This document shows positions 8,673 to 16,245 of a stretch of DNA of 41,594 nucleotides, piece after piece. The stretch's first letter is position 1. The number at the start of each line of letters is the position of its first letter. This DNA is from Gammaproteobacteria bacterium (GTDB lineage Bacteria; Pseudomonadota; Gammaproteobacteria; Coxiellales; Coxiellaceae): the NCBI GenBank assembly GCA_022601255.1, contig JAHZIV010000107.1:1-41594 (forward strand), given 5' to 3'. The notes beneath the pieces were generated by a model. The model saw only the letters and a program-made list of their open reading frames with translations. It was not told the DNA's origin and made no database searches. Made by a program: the position numbers and the translations under genes.

Positions 8673-9044
8673 ATGTCGGTACCCATGAGAAAGCGCCATA
8701 CTAAAGACGAAGTACTACATATCGTGCATAAGGGTAACGTGTATAATATCCCTAAAGAAGTGGCGAATGAATATAAAGTTGATGCTTCTGTCAAGGTTTC
8801 TTCTGATTCGGTTTTGGCAGATGATCTCTTTGCTGATTTAGACCAGAAATATACGAAGGCGGGGGTTTTACTGCAGGGATTACGCAATCGTGAAGGGCTG
8901 TCTCAGGTTGAATTTGCAAAGAAAATAAATGTAACCCAGTCTGATTTATCAAAAATGGAGCATGGCAAAAGGCCGATCGGTAAGACTATTGCTAAACGCA
9001 TTGCGGAAGCCTTTAACGTAAATTACAGGCATTTTCTTGAATAG
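8673..9044 (+). CDS. XRE-family HTH protein, antitoxin-like, without visible toxin
   Basis: A 123-residue protein. The first 60 residues (MSVPMRKRHTKDEVLHIVHK...) form a small beta-containing region with a KGNVYNIPKEVANEYKVD segment. Residues 65-122 form a Cro/CI-type helix-turn-helix with SQVEFAKKINVTQSDLSKME as the DNA-contacting unit. The start ATG 8673 follows a strong GGAGGTG; an upstream in-frame ATG at 8619 lacks one. The fold and the operator upstream resemble HigA-type antitoxins, yet no RelE/HigB-sized toxin gene lies beside it: the upstream neighbour is the reverse transcriptase and the downstream gene is convergent. It may regulate the cassette, be a solitary antitoxin, or act elsewhere. 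Confidence 0.85.
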   Translation: MSVPMRKRHTKDEVLHIVHKGNVYNIPKEVANEYKVDASVKVSSDSVLADDLFADLDQKYTKAGVLLQGLRNREGLSQVEFAKKINVTQSDLSKMEHGKRPIGKTIAKRIAEAFNVNYRHFLE

Positions 9045-9080
9045 ATTATTCAACGCGTACTGTAGCTGAATATGTGGAAG
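9042..9080. repeat. right copy of 39-base direct repeat flanking the RT cassette
   Basis: Starts TAGATTATTCAACGCG and ends GCTGAATATGTGGAAG. It overlaps the last codon of the HTH gene, whose TAG stop is the first triplet of the repeat. It has four mismatches to the copy at 6824-6862. Confidence 0.75.
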
Positions 9081-9096
9081 TGGGGTGCAAACTAGC

Positions 9097-9130
9097 CTGA
9101 CCATTTTGGAATTCATGCCAAAATGGTCAG
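9097..9130. terminator. 13-bp perfect hairpin between convergent genes
   Basis: CTGACCATTTTGG pairs perfectly with CCAAAATGGTCAG around an 8-base loop. It sits between the HTH gene and the convergent MerR gene, so it could end transcription from either side, but it has no T-tract on either strand. A protein-binding dyad is the alternative. Confidence 0.4.
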
Positions 9131-9141
9131 CGGGATAACAG

Positions 9142-9900
9142 TTAAGCTAGCTTATTCTCAGCAAAAATTTTCATTGCCGCTGTTAAAAAATCCAGTAGTT
9201 TTGGGTGCACGTTATCAAAGAAGCGCACAAACTCCGGATCAGAATAATACATTTGTCCAAGAGCAACATAGGTCTCTTTTGTTGGCGTCCAAAAAATCTT
9301 AGTAAGCTCATAATGTTTCTTTATAAGCACTTGCACAGATGAAGCGTCTGGCGTTTGTTTGTTATCAATCGCTTCGGCGAGTGCCGCATAGAGCGCATCA
9401 TTTTCACGCTTATTTTCCAGCCATTGCTCTTTGCTCCAATGTTTTACCTTTTGTTTACTCTTATTAATTACATCACGATCTACGCCGTTCTTAACGAGAA
9501 AGTTCTCGTATGCTTGTTGTTTCTCATCGGTAAAGCCCTCAAAGATATCGTCAAGTTTTATCATTTTTGTACCTCTTAAATGTTTTATAGTTTTATCGAT
9601 GGTCTTGATGAGCTTATGAGTGCGATCAAGATCACCTTGTAAAAGATTCTTATGTGACTCCAGTGCTTCAATCTTGTCGAACTGTTCGCCTTGTAGAATC
9701 TCCCGAATACCATCTAATGGAAAACCTAATTCTCGATAAAACAATATCTGCTGTAGCAATAAGAGCTGCTCCTCCTCATAATAACGGTAATTGTTATCGC
9801 CGTAATATGCAGGCTTAAGCAATTCAATCTCATCATAATAATGCAGCGTACGAACACTCACACCTGATAGCTTCGCTAATTGTTTGACTGTATACGGCAT
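9142..9900 (-). CDS. MerR-family regulator with TipAS-like ligand domain
   Basis: A 252-residue transcription activator. The N-terminal winged helix is classic MerR: VKQLAKLSGVSVRTLHYYDE followed by LLKPAYYGDNNYRYY and QQILFYRELGFPLDGIREIL. A dimerisation coiled coil covers about 75-112. The C-terminal part (about 130-252) is a TipAS-type helical domain, with HWSKEQWLENKRENDALYAALAEA and FWTPTKETYVALGQMYYSDPEFVRFFD. TipAS domains of related regulators bind thiopeptides or other hydrophobic compounds and induce efflux or detoxification genes. No obvious target gene adjoins it. GGAGGG precedes the ATG. The promoter has the 19-base spacer typical of MerR-controlled promoters, indicating autoregulation. 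Confidence 0.92.
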   Translation of the reverse strand: MPYTVKQLAKLSGVSVRTLHYYDEIELLKPAYYGDNNYRYYEEEQLLLLQQILFYRELGFPLDGIREILQGEQFDKIEALESHKNLLQGDLDRTHKLIKTIDKTIKHLRGTKMIKLDDIFEGFTDEKQQAYENFLVKNGVDRDVINKSKQKVKHWSKEQWLENKRENDALYAALAEAIDNKQTPDASSVQVLIKKHYELTKIFWTPTKETYVALGQMYYSDPEFVRFFDNVHPKLLDFLTAAMKIFAENKLA

Positions 9901-9928
9901 TTAGGCCCTCCAAAATATGATAAAAAAC

Positions 9929-9959
9929 ATCCTAAGGTATCACGTGACGTGAGGGTCAA
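9929..9959 (-). promoter_or_regulatory. MerR-type promoter with 19-base spacer and dyad operator
   Basis: On the minus strand, TTGACC (9959-9954) and TAGGAT (9934-9929) are 19 bases apart. The spacer contains the perfect dyad TCACGTCACGTGA (9952-9940). Overlong spacers with a central dyad are the hallmark of promoters that MerR proteins activate by DNA untwisting. It drives the MerR/TipAS gene itself. Confidence 0.75.
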
Positions 9960-10023
9960 GCATTCTGATGGTTTTTTTGCTGGTTAACTTCACGCCCGCT
10001 TTATAGTATCATATCGTCATATT

Positions 10024-10887
10024 ATGAGTTTATTGAGCCCCCAATTATCAGCCTTTATGGCCGTTGTGAAGTGTAAAACCGTGCATGCGGCTGCTAAAGA
10101 GATTCATCTCACTCAGACAGCTGTCACGCAGCGTATTCGTACGTTGGAGAATGCATTAAAAACCACCTTGTTTATCCGCACGCGTCGGGGGATGCAGCTC
10201 ACTCAAGAAGGTGAGGCGCTATTGCGTTATTGTCAGGCAGCTTGCGAGTTAGAGGGTGAAGCTTTAGCTATTATTCAAGGGGCGGGGGTGCAGACTGAGG
10301 TCGAAATTACGGTGAGTGCGCCTACGAGTATCATGCGCTCCAGGGTTATTCCGAGTTGTTTACCCATCGTGAAACAGTTTGCTAATTTATTGATGCATTT
10401 TAATGTGAGTGATGTCGAGCAAAGACATCAGTCATTGCGTGCAGGGCAGTCGGATTTGGTGATTATTCAACAGCAGCATTTGGCCTCAGAGATGCAGCAT
10501 AAAAGGTTAGCGCCAGAGCAATATGTTCTGGTGGGGGCGTATAATTGGAAAGGCCGAAAACTGCGTGATATTGTGCAGAGCGAACGTATTATTGATTTTA
10601 ACCCGGCGGATCAAGTGACTTATGATTATTTAAAACAATATGAGTTATTTGATATTGCCCAGCGTAGTCGATATTTTGTTAACAGGACCGATGATATCGC
10701 ATTGCTAGTATCTGAGGGTGTTGGTTATACTGCGCTTGCCAAAGAGTTTGCGACCCCTTATGTAGAAAAGAAACAGCTCACCATTTTGAATAAAGGAAAA
10801 ACCTACAATATTTGTCCATTATTAGCTTGGTTTGATCGGCCGGAGCCACCGGAATACTTTTCTGCGATTGTGAATGCGATTGTTTAA
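10024..10887 (+). CDS. LysR-family transcriptional regulator (ArgP/IciA-like)
   Basis: A 287-residue LysR regulator with an N-terminal winged helix (about 1-62: LSAFMAVVKCKTVHAAAKEIHLTQTAVTQRIRTLE and FIRTRRGMQLTQEG), then a periplasmic-binding-like effector domain (about 90-287). The phrase TQTAVTQRIRTLE and the overall size resemble the ArgP/IciA branch, which responds to lysine or arginine, but the effector cannot be read from sequence. It is divergent from the MerR gene. The leader looks very short: a TATAGT box at about 10002 lies only some 17 bases before the ATG, and no Shine-Dalgarno sequence is visible. The 3' end overlaps the convergent hydratase gene by 4 bases. Confidence 0.88.
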   Translation: MSLLSPQLSAFMAVVKCKTVHAAAKEIHLTQTAVTQRIRTLENALKTTLFIRTRRGMQLTQEGEALLRYCQAACELEGEALAIIQGAGVQTEVEITVSAPTSIMRSRVIPSCLPIVKQFANLLMHFNVSDVEQRHQSLRAGQSDLVIIQQQHLASEMQHKRLAPEQYVLVGAYNWKGRKLRDIVQSERIIDFNPADQVTYDYLKQYELFDIAQRSRYFVNRTDDIALLVSEGVGYTALAKEFATPYVEKKQLTILNKGKTYNICPLLAWFDRPEPPEYFSAIVNAIV

Positions 10888-11912
10888 CTGAAAAATACAT
10901 CTACCATCTCATCACTGACACCACTTAAATTATTTGGTCGCCAATGAGGTTGCTTGTCTTTATCAATTACCATGGCGCGAATGCCCTCAAAGAAATCCTT
11001 TGATCTTAAAAACCGGTTGGCAAGATTAAGGTCGGATTGGATGACCCGATCAAAATCATGCTGTTGAGATCGCTGAAAATGTCGAAAAGTAACTTTTAAG
11101 CTTGTTGGCGAGCGTGACAATAGTGTTGCAGCAGTTTCTGTTGCAAATTTAGAGTTCGAATTTTGTAGCGCAGCTATAATCGCTTCGACAGAGTTTTCAC
11201 TGAAACATTGGTCAATCATCTTTTTATGTTGATCCAATTCAGAGTCATTGGGTGTTTGATGAAATCTATCTAATATGCTTTTAACCGCAGCAAAATCTTT
11301 TTTTGAAAATAACGTATCGATTAACTGTTGTTCAATGTCATTAAATTGTTTGCTGTCTACCACATGTGTCACAAGTTTCAGTTGATAGGCATCGGTAACA
11401 TTAATCGAGTTTCCGGTTAGTCCCATGTAAAGTCCTAATTGGTTAGGGCAATTAGATAAGAAGTAAGCAGCAGCAATATCGGGAAAGAATCCAATTGCTG
11501 TTTCTGGCATTGCAAACATCAGTTTATTGGTGGCTACTCTAAAGCTGCCATGAACTGATATACCAGCACCGCCGCCCATGGTAATGCCATCGAGGAAAGA
11601 TATATAGGGTGTTTTCAAGTGCTTTATTTTACGGTCACAGAGATACTCATTTTTAAAATAATCTTCTGAACCTTGATCATCTCTATTGAGATACAATGAT
11701 TTAATATCACCTCCGGCGCAAAATGCGCGATCACAATTTGATTTAATAATAATGGCTTTTATATTTTGGTTGTCATCCCACTGATCTAGTTTATCGTGTA
11801 ACGCTTTTAGCATATCAAATGATAATGCATTCAGCGCTTTAACACGATTCAGTGTAATTGTTGCGATGACACCACCTTTTGCTTCGATTTCATTAAATAA
11901 AATATCTGACAT
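10884..11912 (-). CDS. enoyl-CoA hydratase/isomerase family, 3-hydroxyisobutyryl-CoA hydrolase-like
   Basis: A 342-residue crotonase-fold enzyme. The CoA-binding and oxyanion-hole motifs are present: RVKALNALSFDML, then CAGGDIKSLY and GITMGGGAGIS. A catalytic-type PETAIGFFPDIAAAYFLS follows, in the arrangement typical of the ECH_2 subfamily that contains 3-hydroxyisobutyryl-CoA hydrolase of valine breakdown. The C-terminal helical half (about 200-342) has the subfamily's SLKVTFRHFQRSQ and DFFEGIRAMVIDKDKQPHW stretches. Its ATG shares one base with the upstream ABC gene's stop (TAATG), so the two are translationally coupled, although their functions are not obviously related. Which acyl-CoA it uses is not decidable here. 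Confidence 0.88.
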   Translation of the reverse strand: MSDILFNEIEAKGGVIATITLNRVKALNALSFDMLKALHDKLDQWDDNQNIKAIIIKSNCDRAFCAGGDIKSLYLNRDDQGSEDYFKNEYLCDRKIKHLKTPYISFLDGITMGGGAGISVHGSFRVATNKLMFAMPETAIGFFPDIAAAYFLSNCPNQLGLYMGLTGNSINVTDAYQLKLVTHVVDSKQFNDIEQQLIDTLFSKKDFAAVKSILDRFHQTPNDSELDQHKKMIDQCFSENSVEAIIAALQNSNSKFATETAATLLSRSPTSLKVTFRHFQRSQQHDFDRVIQSDLNLANRFLRSKDFFEGIRAMVIDKDKQPHWRPNNLSGVSDEMVDVFFS

Positions 11913-13546
11913 TATTCTGTTACCTGTTCTTTTGCAATCGTTGCAATTGATGTAAGCAATTGTTTTGTGTAGTCGTGTTGTGGCTGTTGCATGATTGTTT
12001 GTGTATCGCCATATTCAACGATCTTTCCTTTATACATGACGGCGATTCGATGCGCCATATAGTTTACCACCGATAGATTGTGCGTAATTAATAAATAAGC
12101 TAGTGACAGCTGTTGTTGTAATTTAATTAATAAATTTAATATCTGCATTTGAATCGATACATCCAGTGAGCTGGTGGGTTCATCTAATACTAATAATTTA
12201 GGCTCCAATACCAATGCGCGCGCAATGCAAATACGTTGTCTTTGACCGCCAGAGAACTCATGTGGATAACGCCACTTTGAATCTAATGGCAGCTCTACTT
12301 TCTCAAGCCATTCATCAATAATGGCTAGCGCCTGGTTGCGGTTACGACACTTCTTTTGTGCGATCAACCCTTCTGCAAGGCAATCTGCCACCATCATGCG
12401 TGGATTGAGTGAGGCATAGGGATCTTGAAAAATAATTTGAATATCAGATCTCTTTGCAAGCATGCGTCTCTGCGATAGTCGAGTGATGTCATCATTCTCA
12501 AGTATAATTTTACCCGAATGCACGTTTAATAGTTTTAATAAACTTTTGCCAGTGGTGGTTTTCCCTGAGCCGGATTCGCCAACGAGTGCTAATGTTTGTT
12601 GCGGTTTTATCTGGAAACAAACATCATCGACTGCTTTGACATACGCTTTGGTCCGTTTGAAGATACCTTTTCGAATAGGGAAGTAGACTTTTAGATTCTC
12701 AACAGTCAGCATGGGTTTGCGTGTATTTTCAACTTGACCTACTTGGTTATGACTAGGAATCGCAGCAATTAACTGTTTACTGTAAGCGTGTTTTGGCGAT
12801 GCAAAGAATTGTTGTGCGGGCGCATGTTCGACTATCTTGCCGTTTTGCAATACCACGATATCATCAGCTAGATGAGAAACTACGGCTAAATCATGACTGA
12901 TGAATAATAATGTCATGTCGCGTGATTTTTGTAATTTTTTCAGAAGATCGATAATCTGTGCTTGAATGGTGGCGCATAGCGCAGTAGTCGGTTCATCGGC
13001 AATTAATATACTGGGTTCACAAGCAAGGGCCATCGCAATCATGGCACGTTGACGCATGCCGCCAGAAATTTGATGTGGGTAACATCGGTAGACGCGAGCC
13101 ACATCATGGATGCAGGTTTCTTCCAGCAGATCAAAAGTTTTCTTTTTGGCTTGTTTTTTAGAGAGCTTAAGGTGTGTGGTGATCACTTCATCAATTTGAT
13201 TGCCAATGGTAAAAACAGGATTAAATGCTGACATCGCATCTTGGAAAATCATGCCGATTCTTTTACCGCGGATATGTCGCATCTGTTGTTCAGAATAATT
13301 AAGCAGATTGTTTTGCACATCATTATGGTGGAAACTGATGTCGCTGTGTCGGCTGACGCGAGCCATGATGGGTAGCAGTTGTATGATGGCAAGAGCAGTA
13401 AGGCTTTTCCCGCTTCCCGACTCCCCGACCAGCCCAACACACTGGCCCTGCTTGATATCGAATGACACATCATCAACAACTATCTTGTCGCCAAATAAGA
13501 TCGATAGATGTTTGATGGTGAGCAAATCTCGCATGGTTATTATCAT
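11912..13546 (-). CDS. yejF: oligopeptide/microcin C-type ABC transporter, fused ATP-binding protein (YejF-like)
   Basis: A 544-residue duplicated ATPase that powers a peptide importer of the Dpp/Opp/Yej class. It has two complete nucleotide-binding halves. The first has Walker A GLVGESGSGKSLTA, signature SGGMRQRAMIAMALA and Walker B ILIADEPTTAL. The second has GESGSGKTTTGKSL, SGGQRQRICIARALV and LLVLDEPTSSLD. Each half is followed by the oligopeptide-transporter C-terminal region. Size and layout match YejF. The permeases and binding protein (yejABE) are not in this window, so the ATPase gene is separated from them or works with another transporter. The start may be residue 1 or the Met at residue 5. 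Confidence 0.9.
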   Translation of the reverse strand: MIITMRDLLTIKHLSILFGDKIVVDDVSFDIKQGQCVGLVGESGSGKSLTALAIIQLLPIMARVSRHSDISFHHNDVQNNLLNYSEQQMRHIRGKRIGMIFQDAMSAFNPVFTIGNQIDEVITTHLKLSKKQAKKKTFDLLEETCIHDVARVYRCYPHQISGGMRQRAMIAMALACEPSILIADEPTTALCATIQAQIIDLLKKLQKSRDMTLLFISHDLAVVSHLADDIVVLQNGKIVEHAPAQQFFASPKHAYSKQLIAAIPSHNQVGQVENTRKPMLTVENLKVYFPIRKGIFKRTKAYVKAVDDVCFQIKPQQTLALVGESGSGKTTTGKSLLKLLNVHSGKIILENDDITRLSQRRMLAKRSDIQIIFQDPYASLNPRMMVADCLAEGLIAQKKCRNRNQALAIIDEWLEKVELPLDSKWRYPHEFSGGQRQRICIARALVLEPKLLVLDEPTSSLDVSIQMQILNLLIKLQQQLSLAYLLITHNLSVVNYMAHRIAVMYKGKIVEYGDTQTIMQQPQHDYTKQLLTSIATIAKEQVTE

Positions 13547-13613
13547 ACCTGAAAATAGATATACTCACATAAGAGTCACATTAATAGATAACATATTATT
13601 AATTTGCGGGGTG

Positions 13614-14801
13614 CTAACAGCCTAAACGAAAACCAGGGGTGTTTAATAGAGGTTTATTTCTTTCTTTTAATCGCTTGTGGTGCTCAGATTTAAGTTGTTC
13701 TGGGGTAAGGGTGCGGCCAAAGAATGCCTGAGGGTTTGTTCTTGCTAGTGCCTTTGCTTCTTTTGTTAATGTTCGTATGCCATTGTCTATAGCATCTAGT
13801 TTCTCATTTAATTGATTGCGCTCTACAAGTGATCCTGTTGTTTTTCTCGATCTTTGATGTTTGAATGCACTGCTTCGAAATTGATTCACTTTTCTGATTA
13901 AAGCAGATTCTTTTTCTTTTCTGAAGAGCATTGTGCTCTCTTCTGCTTTTGCAGGTTTTTGATTTTCGTCAGGTGAGAAGCCGCGGGTTACTTTTATTGT
14001 ACGTTGGGATACCAGCCCCTCTAAAGCTTCATTGGAATTTTTAGCATTTCTTATCTCTTTAAGTAGATCATTTGCCTCTAATATTAGCTGCTCTATTTCT
14101 ATTTCATCTTGTAGTTGTGTTGTTAATGCAGCCATTTGTTTATTCTGGTTTTCAGTTTCGTGTATTAATCTTATTAAGCTATCATTTGTTTTATTAACTT
14201 TTTTTGTGCGTGTAGCGGCCGCATCTCTTGGCCTGCTTGGAATGTCTATCGGGCCTCCTGCTGGAGCTTCTATAGCAGCAGGTGCATTTAGGCGCGAAGC
14301 AAGATCTTTTTGTTCTTGAATTCTCAGCCGGGTATTTTGTATGTCCATCTCAATGTGTTTTATTTCCGCATCTAAACAGTTTGCATACCAGACATGCTTT
14401 AGCAACCAGCCATGCAGATAGTTAAATGGGTTGTATGATTTTAATTTACGTTGATACCGAGCCCTTGCAGAAGTATATTTTGTATGTGCTGCAGTTAAGT
14501 CTTGTAATGTACGCCGGAGTGTATTTATGAAGTAGCCTGTGCGTTGCCGTAGCACTGTCTTGAATTCTTCGGAATGCATATCAGGTGGAGCCCAAGTGCG
14601 CGATGACGTTCGTGCTGCAGCCATCGCTGTGCCAGGCTCATCTGGCCCGAGCGCTTCGCCTACTAACGGAGCTGCCATCTGGTCTGAGTGAGGCGCAGGC
14701 GCACTTTCCGCCTCTGGTGTTTTAATAGGGTTGGGCGACTCTGGGTAGTGATCGAGCGTAGTGAGATCTAGAAAACGCTTTGTTCTGGTTAAATCTGCCA
14801 A
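13614..14801 (-). CDS. orphan coiled-coil protein, candidate secreted effector
   Basis: I do not recognise this 395-residue protein. It starts with a low-complexity Pro/Ala-rich stretch (about 15-75), followed by predicted helices rich in Lys, Arg, Gln and Glu that look like coiled coils (about 80-170 and 200-260). A basic segment (RSSAFKHQRSRKTTGSL) and a final helical part ending in PGFRLGC complete it. There is no signal peptide or membrane segment. A PmrA-like TTAAT direct repeat lies about 45 bases upstream. Eukaryote-like coiled coils plus such a box are typical of Legionellales Dot/Icm substrates, but this is an inference. The neighbours (peptide ABC ATPase and waaA) are housekeeping genes on the same strand. 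Confidence 0.8.
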   Translation of the reverse strand: MADLTRTKRFLDLTTLDHYPESPNPIKTPEAESAPAPHSDQMAAPLVGEALGPDEPGTAMAAARTSSRTWAPPDMHSEEFKTVLRQRTGYFINTLRRTLQDLTAAHTKYTSARARYQRKLKSYNPFNYLHGWLLKHVWYANCLDAEIKHIEMDIQNTRLRIQEQKDLASRLNAPAAIEAPAGGPIDIPSRPRDAAATRTKKVNKTNDSLIRLIHETENQNKQMAALTTQLQDEIEIEQLILEANDLLKEIRNAKNSNEALEGLVSQRTIKVTRGFSPDENQKPAKAEESTMLFRKEKESALIRKVNQFRSSAFKHQRSRKTTGSLVERNQLNEKLDAIDNGIRTLTKEAKALARTNPQAFFGRTLTPEQLKSEHHKRLKERNKPLLNTPGFRLGC

Positions 14802-14846
14802 CTTATAAACCCTTTAATAGTGATTTTTAGTGTATATTACCACACT

Positions 14847-14866
14847 TCTATTAAATAATTATTAAA
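14847..14866 (-). promoter_or_regulatory. PmrA-like direct repeat upstream of the coiled-coil gene
   Basis: Read on the minus strand, TTTAATAATTATTTAATAGA contains two TTTAAT units with starts exactly 11 bases apart. This is the spacing of the published Legionella/Coxiella PmrA consensus (cTTAATatT, two bases, cTTAATatT). It ends about 45 bases before the ATG. AT-richness makes chance matches possible. Confidence 0.35.
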
Positions 14867-14958
14867 TTTACCAGTGGTTGATTTTCTAGGAATCAATAAG
14901 TTAGGTGCAAATATCGCATGAGTATCCTATTGTTGATCGATATTCACATGAAGTGAAT

Positions 14959-16245
14959 TTATATTGATAATTGCTCATTAATCAGTATCAGCTGCCGCTC
15001 CAATGCGCCTGTATTGGCCTCGATGACGGCTTGTGCAGCTTTGCCCATGGCTTGACGGCGTTGTTCATCAGCCAATAATAGGTTCACGGCATCGGCGATC
15101 TCATTCGCATTGTTGGTGATCAAAGTAGCACCCGCTTGTAGTAATAGCTGACTGACTTGAACGAAGTTATGCAGTATGGAGCCAGTTAAGATAGGCAGGC
15201 GCGCGAGTGCTGGCTCAATCATATTATGTCCGCCCACGTTGACAAGACTGCCGCCCATAAAAACAATATCACAAGCCGGGAAGAATTGAGTCAGTTCGCC
15301 CAAGGTGTCGCCAATCAAAACTTGCGCCGATGTCGTGGGCGGTTGTTTGCTACTGCGGGTAACGGTGTTTAACCCGGCTTGTCTACACAGTTGTTCTACG
15401 GGTTTAAACTGTTCTGGGTGTCGTGGCGCAATGATTAAAAGTGTTCCGGGATTTTTTTTGATGACTTGTTTGAATGCGTCAATAATAATTTTATCTTCAC
15501 CCTCGTGCGTACTGGCCACCATCCATACGGGACGTTGTTCAATCAGCCATTCTTGTCGCATGTGTTGTCGCTGTGCAGCGAGATTTTTTGGTCTGCTGCA
15601 GTCAAATTTCAGATTTCCTGTGACGTTTGCTTTTTCTTTCGGTAATCCTAATGTGATAAGCCGTTTGGCATCCGCAGCCGTTTGTGCTGCAACCATGCTG
15701 AAGCAGGGCAGCATCTCTTGTGTAATGGACAGAATTTTTAGGTATTTATTTTTTGATTTTTCGGACATGCGTGCATTTGCGAGTATGATCGGAATATTGT
15801 CTGCTTGGCAGGTTTTTAATAAATTGGGCCACAGCTCTGTTTCCATAACGATGCAGAGTTTTATGTTGCCGCGTTTGACAAAGCGCCGAATAAAACTGGG
15901 TAGATCAAAAGGGAAGTAGTTTTGTATCACGCTATCGCCGAGTTGTTGGCATACCATAGCGGCACCCGTTGGTGTGGTATTGGTGATGATGATGTTATGG
16001 TTCGGGTGCTGTGAAAGGAGTTTTTTAATTAGCGGCATCACGGCGAGTGTTTCGCCGACAGAAACGGCATGCAGCCAGATAGAAGGTTTTTCGCTAGGCT
16101 TTATGAAGCCGAATCGTTGCATGATGTTATTGCGATAACCAGGATTTTTTCTGCTGCGCCATAGGAGCCTAAGCACCAAAATGGGCAGCAAGGTGTAAAG
16201 TACGGCTGTATAAGTACGGCGTAATAGGCGCGCAGACAGCATCAA
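14959..16245 (-). CDS. waaA: 3-deoxy-D-manno-octulosonic acid (KDO) transferase
   Basis: Transfers KDO from CMP-KDO to lipid A precursor at the inner membrane, the step that starts the LPS core. The 428 residues match the usual 425 or so. Features: an N-terminal membrane anchor (about 10-28), the glycosyltransferase-30 N-domain with WLHAVSVGETLAVMPLI (catalytic-type Glu), ELWPNLL and ANARMSEKS, and a C-terminal nucleotide-binding domain with VASTHEGED, IIAPRHPEQF, FMGGSLVNVGGHNMIEPA. The start overlaps the stop of the MFS gene by 4 bases (ATGA), so the two form an operon. A small ATTCAC/GTGAAT hairpin directly follows the stop but lacks a T-tract. Confidence 0.95.
   Translation of the reverse strand: MMLSARLLRRTYTAVLYTLLPILVLRLLWRSRKNPGYRNNIMQRFGFIKPSEKPSIWLHAVSVGETLAVMPLIKKLLSQHPNHNIIITNTTPTGAAMVCQQLGDSVIQNYFPFDLPSFIRRFVKRGNIKLCIVMETELWPNLLKTCQADNIPIILANARMSEKSKNKYLKILSITQEMLPCFSMVAAQTAADAKRLITLGLPKEKANVTGNLKFDCSRPKNLAAQRQHMRQEWLIEQRPVWMVASTHEGEDKIIIDAFKQVIKKNPGTLLIIAPRHPEQFKPVEQLCRQAGLNTVTRSSKQPPTTSAQVLIGDTLGELTQFFPACDIVFMGGSLVNVGGHNMIEPALARLPILTGSILHNFVQVSQLLLQAGATLITNNANEIADAVNLLLADEQRRQAMGKAAQAVIEANTGALERQLILINEQLSI

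Noticed and set aside
6824-9080. Cassette as a retron or group II intron
   Set aside because: No maturase or endonuclease domain, no intron-like 5' and 3' ends, and no recognisable msr/msd inverted repeat structure beside the RT.
14942-14958. ATTCAC-ATGAA-GTGAAT hairpin after waaA as a terminator
   Set aside because: The stem is only six pairs and AT-rich, and no T-tract follows on the relevant strand.
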